Assembly: GCA_029218425.1 (NCBI GenBank)
Contig: JAQXRH010000030.1
Coordinates: 25,375-89,374, forward strand
Source: Bacteroidales bacterium
GTDB taxonomy: Bacteria > Bacteroidota > Bacteroidia > Bacteroidales > Muribaculaceae
DNA length: 64,000 bases
Direction: 5' to 3'
The notes under the pieces are model-generated. The model saw only the letters and a program-made list of their open reading frames with translations. It did not search any database and had not been told where the DNA came from. Of this stretch, positions 1-8,921 are shown piece after piece (within the stretch, counting starts at the first letter, position 1; each line of letters starts with the position of its first letter). The translations under genes were made by a program, and so were the position numbers.

Positions 1-314
1 CCACAACCCCCTATGGCCGACGACCCGACCTCAACGGATACCCGCTCGCAATCTCACCCCTGCTGGCTCAATTAGACGGCACTTGCTTTGTCACTCGACA
101 AGCCGTCCACACAGCTGCCGCTGTCCGCAAAGCTAAAGCCGCAATTAAAAAAGCATTTAAAAACTCCATCGATGGCAAAGGCACTTCCGTAGTCGAAATT
201 GTCGCCACTTGCTCTTCCGGCTGGAAAATGACCCCCGATAACGCCAACAAATGGATGGAAAAATTTATGTTTGAAAAATATCCCCTCGGCGACATCAAAG
301 ACTCTGCCAAGTAA
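1..314 (+). CDS. korB: 2-oxoacid:ferredoxin oxidoreductase beta subunit (C-terminal fragment)
   Basis: This is the 3' end of a gene cut by the window edge; complete codons begin at base 3 and the stop is TAA at 312-314. The about 103 visible residues match the C-terminal part of the thiamine-diphosphate beta subunit of 2-oxoglutarate (or related 2-oxoacid):ferredoxin oxidoreductases, with a cysteine in the stretch VEIVATCSSGWKMTP. Members oxidatively decarboxylate 2-oxoacids to acyl-CoA with reduced ferredoxin. The gamma subunit follows 35 bp downstream, which supports the call. The exact 2-oxoacid cannot be decided from this fragment. Confidence 0.85.
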   Translation, partial: TTPYGRRPDLNGYPLAISPLLAQLDGTCFVTRQAVHTAAAVRKAKAAIKKAFKNSIDGKGTSVVEIVATCSSGWKMTPDNANKWMEKFMFEKYPLGDIKDSAK

Positions 315-349
315 ATTTATTTCCAAACATGCTCTAAATCTACTAAAAA

Positions 350-883
350 ATGAAGGAAGAAATTGTCATAGCCGGTTTCGGAGGTCAAGGTGTCCTCTCT
401 ATGGGCAAAATTCTCGCATACGCCGCTCTTATGAACGACTTGGAAGTCACATGGATGCCATCCTACGGCCCCGAGCAACGTGGCGGAACTGCCAACGTCA
501 CTGTCATCATTAGCGACGAAGCAATCTCATCGCCTATCGTCGACACCTACGATACCGCCGTTATTCTCAACCAACAGAGCCTCAACAAATTTGAAAATCA
601 TATCAAGCCCGGAGGTACCCTCATCTACGACCCTTACGGCATTCACCACTACCCCTCTCGCACCGACATCAATATCGTCAAAGTCAACGCTATGGATGCT
701 ACTATCGAGCTCGGAAATGCCAAAGGCTACAACATGATTCTCCTCGGCGCGCTCCTAAAGCTCAAACCGATCGTTTCGCTCGACGACGTTCTGCGCGGCC
801 TGAAAAAAGCCCTCCCCGAACGCCACCATCACCTCATCCCAGCCAACGAGCAAGCCATCCTCAAAGGCATGAGCCTCGTCTAA
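350..883 (+). CDS. korC: 2-oxoacid:ferredoxin oxidoreductase gamma subunit
   Basis: A 177-residue protein of the normal length for a stand-alone gamma subunit. The N-terminus holds the nucleotide-type loop GFGGQGV (residues 9-15), followed by the family signature YGPEQRGGTANV near residue 42. The gamma subunit is a structural part of the cytoplasmic kor complex that converts 2-oxoglutarate plus CoA to succinyl-CoA and reduced ferredoxin in anaerobic Bacteroidales. It sits 35 bp after the beta subunit and is probably co-transcribed. Substrate choice (2-oxoglutarate versus branched 2-oxoacids) is inferred from the family, not shown by the sequence. Confidence 0.88.
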   Translation: MKEEIVIAGFGGQGVLSMGKILAYAALMNDLEVTWMPSYGPEQRGGTANVTVIISDEAISSPIVDTYDTAVILNQQSLNKFENHIKPGGTLIYDPYGIHHYPSRTDINIVKVNAMDATIELGNAKGYNMILLGALLKLKPIVSLDDVLRGLKKALPERHHHLIPANEQAILKGMSLV

Positions 884-1054
884 GACATTAGCTCATCACC
901 TCGTTTTAATCATCTATTTTCAACATCCAATCCCTAACCGGCGGCTACTCAAGCTATATCGCCCGATGTATGCACCGATTATCCCCTGGTTATGCCTTTC
1001 TCTCTCCTCCCCCCCCCTCCGACCTTTTTTTAATACTCAGTCGCGACATTCTAA

Positions 1055-2881
1055 ATGAACGATTTTTTCAAAATACTACGCCGCTTCGTCCCGCCATATA
1101 AAAAGTATCTCATACTCAACATCTTCTTCAATATCCTGGCGGCTTTCCTCACTCTCTTCTCTTTCGCTCTCATAATCCCTATTCTCGAAATGCTCTTCCA
1201 AGTCTCCGAAGAGCACTACGAATATTTGGAACTCGGTAGCGGCTCATTCAAAGATGTCGTCGTCAACAATTTCTATTACTACGTTCAGCAAGCCATCGCC
1301 GAGCTCGGCCAATCCAACACGCTCGCCATTCTCGCCGTGATGCTCGTTATCATGACCATGCTCAAAACGGGTGTCACATACCTAAGCTCCTACTGCATCA
1401 TTCCCATGCGTTCCGGCATTGTTCGCGACATTCGCAACTACGTCTACGACAAAATCGTGCGCCTTCCTATCTCGTTCTTCACATCCGAACGCAAAGGCGA
1501 CGTCATGGCGCGCATGAGCGGCGACGTAGCCGAGATTGAAAGCTCCATTATGGCGTCGATCGACATGTTCTTCAAAAACCCCATCATGATTTTGGTGTGC
1601 CTTTTCACTATGTGCATGATATCATGGCAGCTCACCATTTTCGTCCTTATCCTCCTCCCTATAGCCGGAACCATAATGGGCCGAGTTGGCAAAAAACTCA
1701 AACGCAAGTCCCTCGAAAACCAAAACCAATGGGGCGTGCTTATGTCCAACATTGAAGAAACTCTCGGTGGCCTACGTATTATCAAAGCTTTCAATGCCGA
1801 AGAAAAAGTAAAAAACCGCTTTCACAAAGAAAACCAACATCTCTACACACTCAGCAACAAGGTTGCCCGACGGCAAGCGCTCGCCCACCCTATGAGCGAA
1901 TTTCTCGGCACTTCCGCTATCGCTATAGTCCTTTGGTTCGGCGGCGCACTTATCCTTAACGGAGCTTCGTCAATGAGTGCCTCTTCGTTCATTTACTACT
2001 TGGTGATTTTCTACAACATCATCAACCCCGCTAAAGAGCTCTCCAAAGCAATGTACTCCATTCAGAAAGGGCTCGCCTCTATGGAACGTGTCGACAAAAT
2101 CCTCTCGGCCGACAATCCTATCAAGGACCCCGAGAATCCCGTAACTATCCCACACCTCAAAGGCAACGTCTGCTATAAAAACGTATCTTTCAGCTACGGC
2201 ACAAACGAGGTTATCCACAACATCGACCTCGACATCCCAGCCGGCGCCACCGTCGCTCTTGTCGGGCAATCTGGTTCCGGAAAATCCACTCTCGCCGACC
2301 TCCTCCCGCGTTTCTACGACGTGCAAAACGGCCAAATCACCGTCGACGGCGTCGACATTCGCAACATGCGCGTCCACGACCTCCGCTCGTTCATGGGTAA
2401 TGTCAACCAAGAAGCTATCCTTTTCAACGACTCTTTCTACAACAACATCACTTTCGGCGTTGAAAACGCCTCTATGGAACAAGTCATCGAAGCCGCCAAA
2501 ATAGCTAACGCCCACGACTTCATCATCGAAACCGAAAACGGGTACGACACCAACATCGGCGACCGCGGTTGCCGCCTCTCCGGCGGACAACGCCAACGAC
2601 TATCCATCGCTCGAGCTATCCTCAAAAACCCGCCTATGCTCATCCTCGACGAAGCCACATCTGCGCTCGACTCCGAAAGCGAAAAAGTAGTGCAGGAGGC
2701 TCTCGACAGGCTCATGAAGGATCGTACAACTCTCGTCATCGCCCACCGTCTTTCCACAATTTGCAATGCCGACCTAATATGCGTGCTCCACGAAGGGCGC
2801 ATCGTCGAACGTGGAACCCACGACCAACTCCTCGCTCTCAACGGCTACTACAGCCGTCTCGTCGACATGCAAAAATTCTAA
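1055..2881 (+). CDS. MsbA-like ABC exporter, fused membrane and ATPase domains
   Basis: A 608-residue half-transporter. An N-terminal six-helix type IV exporter domain (about 1-345) precedes an ATPase domain with Walker A GQSGSGKST (near 404), signature LSGGQRQRLS (near 508), Walker B MLILDEATSALD (near 528) and the H-loop IAHRLST. It should act as a homodimer in the inner membrane; Bacteroidales relatives are annotated as lipid A/lipid exporters (MsbA-like), but drug or peptide export cannot be excluded. It is preceded by a 171-bp gap with a run of nine C at 1009-1017 and is convergent with tatC, only 33 bp away. Confidence 0.85.
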   Translation: MNDFFKILRRFVPPYKKYLILNIFFNILAAFLTLFSFALIIPILEMLFQVSEEHYEYLELGSGSFKDVVVNNFYYYVQQAIAELGQSNTLAILAVMLVIMTMLKTGVTYLSSYCIIPMRSGIVRDIRNYVYDKIVRLPISFFTSERKGDVMARMSGDVAEIESSIMASIDMFFKNPIMILVCLFTMCMISWQLTIFVLILLPIAGTIMGRVGKKLKRKSLENQNQWGVLMSNIEETLGGLRIIKAFNAEEKVKNRFHKENQHLYTLSNKVARRQALAHPMSEFLGTSAIAIVLWFGGALILNGASSMSASSFIYYLVIFYNIINPAKELSKAMYSIQKGLASMERVDKILSADNPIKDPENPVTIPHLKGNVCYKNVSFSYGTNEVIHNIDLDIPAGATVALVGQSGSGKSTLADLLPRFYDVQNGQITVDGVDIRNMRVHDLRSFMGNVNQEAILFNDSFYNNITFGVENASMEQVIEAAKIANAHDFIIETENGYDTNIGDRGCRLSGGQRQRLSIARAILKNPPMLILDEATSALDSESEKVVQEALDRLMKDRTTLVIAHRLSTICNADLICVLHEGRIVERGTHDQLLALNGYYSRLVDMQKF

Positions 2882-2914
2882 AATCGCTGTATCCGTACCA
2901 TGCGACGGCAAGCT

Positions 2915-3679
2915 CTACGATTGCTGCTCTCCACGGCGCTTTACCATCTTCGACGTCGCCTCATATAGCAGATACAACGGAACAAACACCACGCAGAGAG
3001 TGAACGGATCACCTGTCGGCGTTATCAACGCAGCCATCACCAACAGTACCACTATCGCATGACGCCGGTACCTGCCAAAAAACTCCCGTGTCACCAAGCC
3101 CATCCTCCCCAACAACCACCCCAACAAGGGCAGCTCAAACACTATCCCCATTGCCAATATTATCACCGTGAAATTATCCATATACGACTCTATAGTTATC
3201 GTATTCGGTATCATCTCACTCAACTGATATGTAGCCAAAAACCTGAGCGTCAACGGAAATACTAAAAAATACCCCACCGACACGCCTAAATAGAACATCA
3301 AATTCCCCGCCACAAACGCCCTAACTGCATGCTCTCGCTCCCGTGGATACAATCCCGGACGCACAAACCGCCACAACAGATATATCACAATCGGGAAACC
3401 TATCACCAACGCCATCTCAAACGACGTCGACAGATGTATCGACAACTGCGACGCCAGCTTCGTGTTAATCAGCGTCATCTCAAACGGCTCTCGCGTCAAT
3501 CCACCCGATACAGCATCAAACAATCTATACAACGGGAAATCGTCATGACACGGCGCCAATATCACCACATCAAATATCTGCGGCATGAACACGAAAAATG
3601 CCACCGACAGCACTATCAACAATACCCCAATACGAAACAACACCCCTCTGAGCACATCAAAATGCGCCCAGAACGACAT
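2915..3679 (-). CDS. tatC: Sec-independent protein translocase TatC
   Basis: A polytopic protein of about 254 residues with six predicted membrane helices. It starts with SFWAHFDVLRGVLFRI, the amphipathic N-terminus typical of TatC, and carries the conserved first periplasmic region and the FELPLLGWLL segment. TatC is the receptor for twin-arginine signal peptides of folded proteins. I chose ATG at 3679; a GTG at 3703 would add eight residues (AEDETNT before the Met) and is also plausible because relatives have short N-terminal extensions. tatA lies upstream on the same strand, so the pair forms a minimal Tat system; no tatB is seen. Confidence 0.92.
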   Translation of the reverse strand: MSFWAHFDVLRGVLFRIGVLLIVLSVAFFVFMPQIFDVVILAPCHDDFPLYRLFDAVSGGLTREPFEMTLINTKLASQLSIHLSTSFEMALVIGFPIVIYLLWRFVRPGLYPREREHAVRAFVAGNLMFYLGVSVGYFLVFPLTLRFLATYQLSEMIPNTITIESYMDNFTVIILAMGIVFELPLLGWLLGRMGLVTREFFGRYRRHAIVVLLVMAALITPTGDPFTLCVVFVPLYLLYEATSKMVKRRGEQQS

Positions 3680-3816
3680 CGTATTAGTTTCATCTTCAGC
3701 CACCGGAATATCTCTGATTTTTTTGTGGTCTTGTTACACGCCACGCTATAGCTCAAGCATGCCTTTCCCCTACGCAAGCAACCCTTCTTCGAATCGCCTT
3801 TCTTGTCCCGACTTGC

Positions 3817-4020
3817 TCACTTTTCGTCATTATTACCTTCCTTTGGCTTACCCTCTACATCGTCGACCGCATCATTAAGCCCCGACTTAAAGCTCTTGAC
3901 CCCCTTACCCATCGCACGCATAAGCTCAGGTATCTTCTTACCTCCAAAAAGCAACAATATTACCACCAATATTATTATCCACTCCCAACCTCGCATATTA
4001 CCCAAAAACGCAGTCATCAT
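3817..4020 (-). CDS. tatA: Sec-independent protein translocase TatA
   Basis: A 67-residue protein with one short N-terminal membrane helix (WEWIIILVVILLLFGGKKIP, residues about 12-31), the FGGKKIPEL hinge, an amphipathic helix MRAMGKGVKSFKSG and a charged tail. This is the complete TatA architecture; TatA oligomers form the translocation pore with TatC. The start could be Met1 (4020) or Met2 (4017), since two ATG codons are adjacent. It lies 137 bp upstream of tatC in the same orientation. A TAnnTTTG promoter candidate is found about 90 bp upstream. Confidence 0.92.
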   Translation of the reverse strand: MMTAFLGNMRGWEWIIILVVILLLFGGKKIPELMRAMGKGVKSFKSGLNDAVDDVEGKPKEGNNDEK

Positions 4021-4107
4021 TTTTATCCTAATATTAAGTATTATTATTCCTAACTAATTTCTGGAACTCCGGCACTCTATAGCCTCCGACTTTTTCGTTC
4101 CTACTCG

Positions 4108-4135
4108 CAAAAATAATAAAAATTACGGCTCGCAA
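4108..4135 (-). promoter_or_regulatory. Candidate promoter for tatAC
   Basis: Minus strand reads TATTTTTG (4115-4108), matching the Bacteroidetes -7 consensus TAnnTTTG, with a TTG at 4135-4133, 17 bases upstream. The spacing is a little shorter than the usual 19-21. Confidence 0.5.
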
Positions 4136-4296
4136 CCTCATCTCGCCTCAATAATTTTTGCATCCACCTCCGCCCCCGCCATTATCCCATTATTCCAGAT
4201 TAGGTCTATTCATCCCACTTAATTTATACACAATGCCCCACCATTATCTATTACCAATCACACATTATCCATCCGGGAAGCCCCCTGCCTTCCGCG

Positions 4297-4569
4297 CTAC
4301 GGGTTCAGCAAATCCGGATTATAATAGTCAAACACATCACGCGCCAGCTCCAACGCATGCCGTGCCCCACTCTCAGGATTGATTGCAACCGCTCTCTCAA
4401 AATCAGTCACCGCCGACGAATAGCGCTGAAGACGCCACCACAACTTTCCACGCTCGAAATACCCCTCATCATCTTCGGCTTTCTCTTGTAGGTACACATC
4501 CATCGCAGCTATTGCTTCCTCGATGCGATTTGCATCAATTAACTCTTGGATATTTGGTAATACACTCAT
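4297..4569 (-). CDS. Small TPR-type protein
   Basis: About 90 residues, ATG at 4569. The sequence reads as two to three tetratricopeptide helices: ELIDANRIEEAIAAMDVYLQ, then GYFERGKLWWRLQRYSSAVTDFERAVAINPES, which has the TPR pattern (W/L-G-Y-A-F-A-P spacing) very clearly. TPRs are protein-binding scaffolds; no enzymatic domain or signal peptide is present, so it is probably cytoplasmic. It is divergent from the phytase gene (42 bp between start codons) and follows tatA on the same strand after 276 bp. Partner unknown. Confidence 0.75.
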   Translation of the reverse strand: MSVLPNIQELIDANRIEEAIAAMDVYLQEKAEDDEGYFERGKLWWRLQRYSSAVTDFERAVAINPESGARHALELARDVFDYYNPDLLNP

Positions 4570-4611
4570 CAAATATTAATTTTACACGAAAATACAAAAT
4601 CTATATCGATT

Positions 4612-5877
4612 ATGCCAAAGTTTTCATCTTTTCTAACATTATTTATATCATTGTCGGCATTAACCCTCTCTGCTGCCGACCCCACTGCCACAGCCTTCTC
4701 CTATGAGCAATGCCTCGGCTCGTGGCGCCCCTACCCCGTCCCCTCCTCTACCATAGAATCACCCGACTCCCTTTCTCCTATTTTCATAAACCACGTCGGT
4801 AGACACGGCTCTCGATTTCCTTCTTCGCCTAACTCTACCTTCGCCCTGATGCGTGCCCTACAACGTGCCGACTCCCTCAACACCGTCACCCCCGACGGCC
4901 GTCGACTCCTCGACCTCACTCGCTATGTGGCACAACGTGCCGACAACTACTGGGGCGCGCTCGACTCCCTCGGCATGGCCGAACAACGTGGCATCGCTTC
5001 TCGAATGTTCATTTCCTACCCCGACCTGTTCATCAACGGCTCCGTTTATGCCGTATCATCCTACTCTCCTCGTTCCATAATGTCAATGTACTCTTTCACC
5101 CACCAGCTATCCCGACTTAACAACAAAATCGAAATCTCCACGTCGTCCGGCCGCTCCGCATCCCAGCTATTACGCCCATTCGACCTCAATAGCGACTACA
5201 TCGATTTCATTCGCTCCAAAGTGTGGGAAACCCCTTGGAGCGACTTTGCCGACTCTCGCATCTCTGCCACCCCCTTGCGTAATATCCTCGGCAAAGACTA
5301 CCCGCTATCCATCTCCGATACTCGCGACCTTGCCATCGACCTCTACCATTTCCTCGGCGGGCTCCCTGCTATGGGCATAAACATCGACATCAGCCAATTC
5401 CTTTCCCTCGACGACATTAACGCTTTATGGAGCGTCTACAACCTACGGCAATATCTGCAGCGCACCGCATCCGTCCTCTCTTCTGCTCCCGCCGACATTG
5501 CTTCGCCTCTTGTCCTCGACATCATCCGCTCCACCGACGACGCCATCAACGGCTCTTCCGATGTCACTATCCATCTGCGCTTCGGTCATGCCGAAACCCT
5601 TCTCCCCCTTTTCTCGCAACTGCGTCTTAGGGGTGCTTTCTACCTAACCAACTACTATGACACGGTAGCTCAGCATTTCAAAAACTTCGATATAGTCCCA
5701 ATGGCTGCCAACCTCCAAATCGTGCTTTTCAAAGCCCAAAGCGGAGCCTACTACGTGCGCTTCGACCTCAACGAACAGCCTATTCCGCTTCTTCCCAACG
5801 ACGACCGCATTTACCTGCCTTGGAGCGAAGCTCGCGACTACATGATTCGCTGCCTTCCCCTCTACGACCAACCTTGA
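4612..5877 (+). CDS. Secreted histidine-acid phosphatase, MINPP/phytase type
   Basis: A 421-residue protein with a signal peptide (residues 1 to about 21, SLSALTLSA). The catalytic signature RHGSR lies at 64-68, with the phosphohistidine nucleophile H65, and the proton-donor motif HAE is at about 326-328; HAE rather than HD is characteristic of multiple inositol polyphosphate phosphatases (clade 2 histidine phosphatases), as known from gut Bacteroides. It should dephosphorylate phytate or related phosphate esters in the periplasm or outside the cell. It has no obvious operon partner. Codon and base use is strongly C/T rich, like the rest of the first 6 kb. Confidence 0.82.
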   Translation: MPKFSSFLTLFISLSALTLSAADPTATAFSYEQCLGSWRPYPVPSSTIESPDSLSPIFINHVGRHGSRFPSSPNSTFALMRALQRADSLNTVTPDGRRLLDLTRYVAQRADNYWGALDSLGMAEQRGIASRMFISYPDLFINGSVYAVSSYSPRSIMSMYSFTHQLSRLNNKIEISTSSGRSASQLLRPFDLNSDYIDFIRSKVWETPWSDFADSRISATPLRNILGKDYPLSISDTRDLAIDLYHFLGGLPAMGINIDISQFLSLDDINALWSVYNLRQYLQRTASVLSSAPADIASPLVLDIIRSTDDAINGSSDVTIHLRFGHAETLLPLFSQLRLRGAFYLTNYYDTVAQHFKNFDIVPMAANLQIVLFKAQSGAYYVRFDLNEQPIPLLPNDDRIYLPWSEARDYMIRCLPLYDQP

Positions 5878-5927
5878 TTTCCTCCGGTTACGCAGTAGCC
5901 TATTCCCATCCATTCCGAGGACCTATA

Positions 5928-5965
5928 AATAGGCCTCACGCAAATCAATAGGCCTCACACAAACC
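5928..5965. repeat. 19-bp tandem duplication across the stop of the DegT gene
   Basis: Two head-to-tail copies (5928-5946 and 5947-5965) starting AATAGGCCTCAC; they differ at a few positions near the end. The second copy contains the TGA stop (minus strand, 5957-5955) of the aminotransferase gene and its last codons. Confidence 0.8.
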
Positions 5966-7100
5966 CGTTGATTATTGCCGCTATCTCCTCAGCCTCCGCT
6001 TCGGCCGTACACGATGATATCGGCAATGACAGCACGCTCCCGCCTATCGCTTCAGCCTGCTCAAGCGCGTCGCCCACCGCCCGGAAATCCACCCTCGCCA
6101 TGCAAGGCTGCCTATGCGGCGGAACTGCATAATGTATATCCGTAGCCACTCCCGCATCACGAAGATACTCCTGCAATCGGTCACGCTCCGCACATCTCAC
6201 CACATACTGATGCCACACCATATCCTCGCCCGTCAACATCGGCTTGGCAATGGCTTTGTTACTGATTATCCGGTCATATATCCCAGCTATCACCCGGCGC
6301 CGGCCATTCTCCCGCTCCACGTACGGCATCTTCACATTCAGCACCGCAGCCTGCATCGGGTCGAGGCGGCAATTGGCTCCTACATATATGTTATGGTAAC
6401 GGCGGTCGCTGCCATAATTGCTCAGCGCACGCACTCGGGCAGCAAGGTCGCCATCGTGCGTCACTACAGCGCCGGCATCACCCAATGCACCAAGATTTTT
6501 TGTCGGATAAAAGGAGAATGCCCCGGCATGGCCGAGTCCTCCGCTCACGCTTGTCCCATACAGCCCCGGAGTATCACTGCGCGACCCTATCGCCTGCGCA
6601 TTATCCTCTATCACCAGCAATCCATATCGTTCTACTATCGCTTTCAGTCGCGCATCCCAGCACACTCTGCCATACAAATGCACCGGCATTATACCTCGCG
6701 TTCGCGATGTTATCGACTCCTCTATTCGCGATGTGTCCAAATTTAGCGTCGCCATATCTACCGGCGCAAGCACCGGACGCAACCCGGCATCTAATATCGC
6801 AAGCACCGACGCTATATACGTGTTGGCAGCAACTATCACCTCATCCCCTTTTTTCAAATCTCCGCGGTCAACCCACGCCCGTAGTATCAGTCGGAGCGCA
6901 TCAAGTCCGTTGCTCACTCCTACTGCATATTCCGCTCCGGTCATTGACTGCAACCCTCGCTCCAAACGCTCGCACTCGCCGCCACCTATATAACGTCCCG
7001 ACGTTATCACACGCGACACCGCCGCCTCTATTTCAGTCATATACGGCGCATTAATCTCCGCAAGATCCAAAAATGTGTATTTAGCTTTCGCCATTTTCAT
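5955..7100 (-). CDS. DegT/DnrJ/EryC1 sugar aminotransferase (FdtB/QdtB-like)
   Basis: A 381-residue fold-type I PLP aminotransferase. The Schiff-base lysine is K201 in SFYPTKNLGALGDAG, and the PLP-ring aspartate is D166 in VIEDNAQAIGS. Length and motifs match nucleotide-sugar aminotransferases. Its start overlaps the stop of the WxcM/FdtA ketoisomerase gene (ATGA at 7100-7097), so the two are translationally coupled; together with rmlA and rmlB upstream this points to transamination of dTDP-3-keto-6-deoxyhexose to dTDP-3-amino-3,6-dideoxy-galactose or -glucose (Fuc3N/Qui3N). Which epimer is formed cannot be read from the sequence. No acetyltransferase follows. Confidence 0.85.
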   Translation of the reverse strand: MKMAKAKYTFLDLAEINAPYMTEIEAAVSRVITSGRYIGGGECERLERGLQSMTGAEYAVGVSNGLDALRLILRAWVDRGDLKKGDEVIVAANTYIASVLAILDAGLRPVLAPVDMATLNLDTSRIEESITSRTRGIMPVHLYGRVCWDARLKAIVERYGLLVIEDNAQAIGSRSDTPGLYGTSVSGGLGHAGAFSFYPTKNLGALGDAGAVVTHDGDLAARVRALSNYGSDRRYHNIYVGANCRLDPMQAAVLNVKMPYVERENGRRRVIAGIYDRIISNKAIAKPMLTGEDMVWHQYVVRCAERDRLQEYLRDAGVATDIHYAVPPHRQPCMARVDFRAVGDALEQAEAIGGSVLSLPISSCTAEAEAEEIAAIINGFV

Positions 7101-7963
7101 CCCTCAACATATATTTCTTTAAACCGTCGCATACTCCGGCAATAGTCATCCTCGCTGTATAGTTCCGATGTCAACACCAAACTTACCGACCCCGACGAAA
7201 AGTTATCCAACGAGCGCCATATACCATTGGGTATATACAATGCCTTGTATGGCCTATTTAGCGAAAATTTCCTCTCGTCCACTCCATCTGTCAGCGTCAC
7301 GTCAAACGACCCCGACGCTGCTATGATAAACTCATGCGCTCGAAAATGGGAATGGCCTCCTCGCTCGGAGTCGCCAGGCACATCATATAAATAGAACACT
7401 CGCTTTATCGGGAAAAGGTTATCACTATTGTCGACAACCGTAAGCGACCCATTGGGATGGCATATTCGCGACAGTTCTACTATGCGGCAATCGTCAAGAC
7501 TGTTGCGCCTGTTGAAATCATAATCCCATGCCTTTGCCGTATCTGTCACAGCATGAGGCTGCTCTCCCCCATTTAGCATTTTGAGCCACTCTCCCTTGTC
7601 TCGCAGATAGTCTCGCTCGTCATAGTTGGTCGACGACAGCACCAAAGCCACTGAATTGGTCGAGAAATTGTCGATACGACGCCACGTCATCGGCGGCACA
7701 TGAAGCCCGTAAAACGAGCGGCCAAGCGATATGCGCTCCTCGCCCGAACCGCTATCCACAACCACGTCAAACGACCCCGACAGCGCCACTATCAACTCCG
7801 ACGCCGTGCGAAACGCATGCCCATGCCGTTCTTCGCCTCCCGGCACATCATATATCCAATAGGCTCGGCGTATCTCAAACGGCACCTGCGCGCCATTCTC
7901 TACAAAGGTCAGGTTCCCTCGCGGGTCAAGTATCTTTGGCAATGTCAGCAATTGTGGCTTCAT
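7097..7963 (-). CDS. Tandem two-domain WxcM/FdtA-like sugar 3,4-ketoisomerase
   Basis: A 288-residue protein made of two homologous cupin domains (about 1-130 and 158-288), each with the pattern (I/F)YDVPG...ER..H...SGSFDV. Single-domain relatives (FdtA, QdtA) are about 140 residues and isomerise dTDP-4-keto-6-deoxyglucose to the 3-keto sugar using a His-x-His pair. Domain 2 keeps H204-S-H206; in domain 1 the aligned positions are H49-A-F51, so the second histidine is replaced by Phe (an extra H47 lies two residues before). Domain 1 may therefore be structural or have another activity. The gene lies between rmlA (40 bp upstream) and the aminotransferase (4-bp overlap). Confidence 0.8.
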   Translation of the reverse strand: MKPQLLTLPKILDPRGNLTFVENGAQVPFEIRRAYWIYDVPGGEERHGHAFRTASELIVALSGSFDVVVDSGSGEERISLGRSFYGLHVPPMTWRRIDNFSTNSVALVLSSTNYDERDYLRDKGEWLKMLNGGEQPHAVTDTAKAWDYDFNRRNSLDDCRIVELSRICHPNGSLTVVDNSDNLFPIKRVFYLYDVPGDSERGGHSHFRAHEFIIAASGSFDVTLTDGVDERKFSLNRPYKALYIPNGIWRSLDNFSSGSVSLVLTSELYSEDDYCRSMRRFKEIYVEG

Positions 7964-8003
7964 AGCTTTACTAATCTGGATTAAACGCTATTTCTTTTAT
8001 CTT

Positions 8004-8885
8004 CTATCCCTCGCTATCAGCAAGCGCTATCAGATACTTGCCATAGTCATTCTTAGCCATCGGCGCTGCTATCTCACGCAGCTTTTCAGCAGTGATAAAT
8101 CCACGACGATAGGCCACCTCTTCCAACGCTGCTACGTAAAAGCCTTGTCGCTTCTGTATCGCTTCAATAAATGCCGACGCCTCCATCAGCGAATCTATTG
8201 TGCCGGTATCAAGCCACGCAAATCCGCGACCGAAGCATTTCACATTCAATCGCCCAGCTTGCATATATGCCTCATTCACCGAGGTTATCTCCAATTCCCC
8301 TCGTGCCGACGGCTTTACATTGGCCGCAATATCCACCACATCATTGGGATAGAAATACAACCCTACCACCGCAAGGTCGCTCTTGGGCACCTCCGGCTTC
8401 TCCTCTATCGACGTTGCATGTCCGCTCTCATCAAGCGTTACTACGCCATAACGGTTGGGATCTTTAACCTGGTAGGCAAACACGGTTGCCTCATTCTTCT
8501 TCTCTGCGATGGAAAGGGCCTCACGCAGCAAACCGGTAAATCCCTGCCCGTAGAATATATTGTCGCCCAACACTAAGCATGCGCTATCTTCGCCTATAAA
8601 TTCGCGCCCTATGATGAACGCCTGCGCCAGCCCTTCAGGTCGGGGCTGCTCGGCATACGAAAACTCCACCCCCAATTCTTCACCGCTGCCAAGCAACCGT
8701 CGGAACATAGGCAAATCTTCCGGAGTCGATATTATCAATATCTCCTTTATCCCGGCAAGCATCAGTACCGACACCGGATAATATATCATCGGCTTGTCAT
8801 ACACCGGTATCAACTGTTTCGACACTCCCTTTGTTATCGGATAAAGTCGTGTTCCCGACCCCCCTGCCAATACTATTCCTTTCAT
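8004..8885 (-). CDS. rmlA: Glucose-1-phosphate thymidylyltransferase
   Basis: A 293-residue nucleotidyltransferase starting [16 protein letters not shown], the nucleotide-binding loop, with the catalytic-site lysine in [11 protein letters not shown] (K23) and the later motif GDNIFYG. It makes dTDP-glucose from dTTP and glucose-1-phosphate, the first step of dTDP-deoxysugar synthesis. An in-frame upstream extension of nine codons exists but is not family-like, so the ATG at 8885 is used. rmlB lies 36 bp upstream and the ketoisomerase 40 bp downstream; rmlC and rmlD are absent here, so this copy probably serves amino-sugar rather than rhamnose synthesis. Confidence 0.93.
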   Translation of the reverse strand: MKGIVLAGGSGTRLYPITKGVSKQLIPVYDKPMIYYPVSVLMLAGIKEILIISTPEDLPMFRRLLGSGEELGVEFSYAEQPRPEGLAQAFIIGREFIGEDSACLVLGDNIFYGQGFTGLLREALSIAEKKNEATVFAYQVKDPNRYGVVTLDESGHATSIEEKPEVPKSDLAVVGLYFYPNDVVDIAANVKPSARGELEITSVNEAYMQAGRLNVKCFGRGFAWLDTGTIDSLMEASAFIEAIQKRQGFYVAALEEVAYRRGFITAEKLREIAAPMAKNDYGKYLIALADSEG

Positions 8886-8921
8886 AGCTTTATTCTCTTT
8901 AATGAGTATCAATCATCGGTC

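Noticed and set aside
1970..2596. Minus-strand open frame inside the MsbA-like gene
   Set aside because: Valine/aspartate-rich shadow of the transporter codons without any recognised motif.
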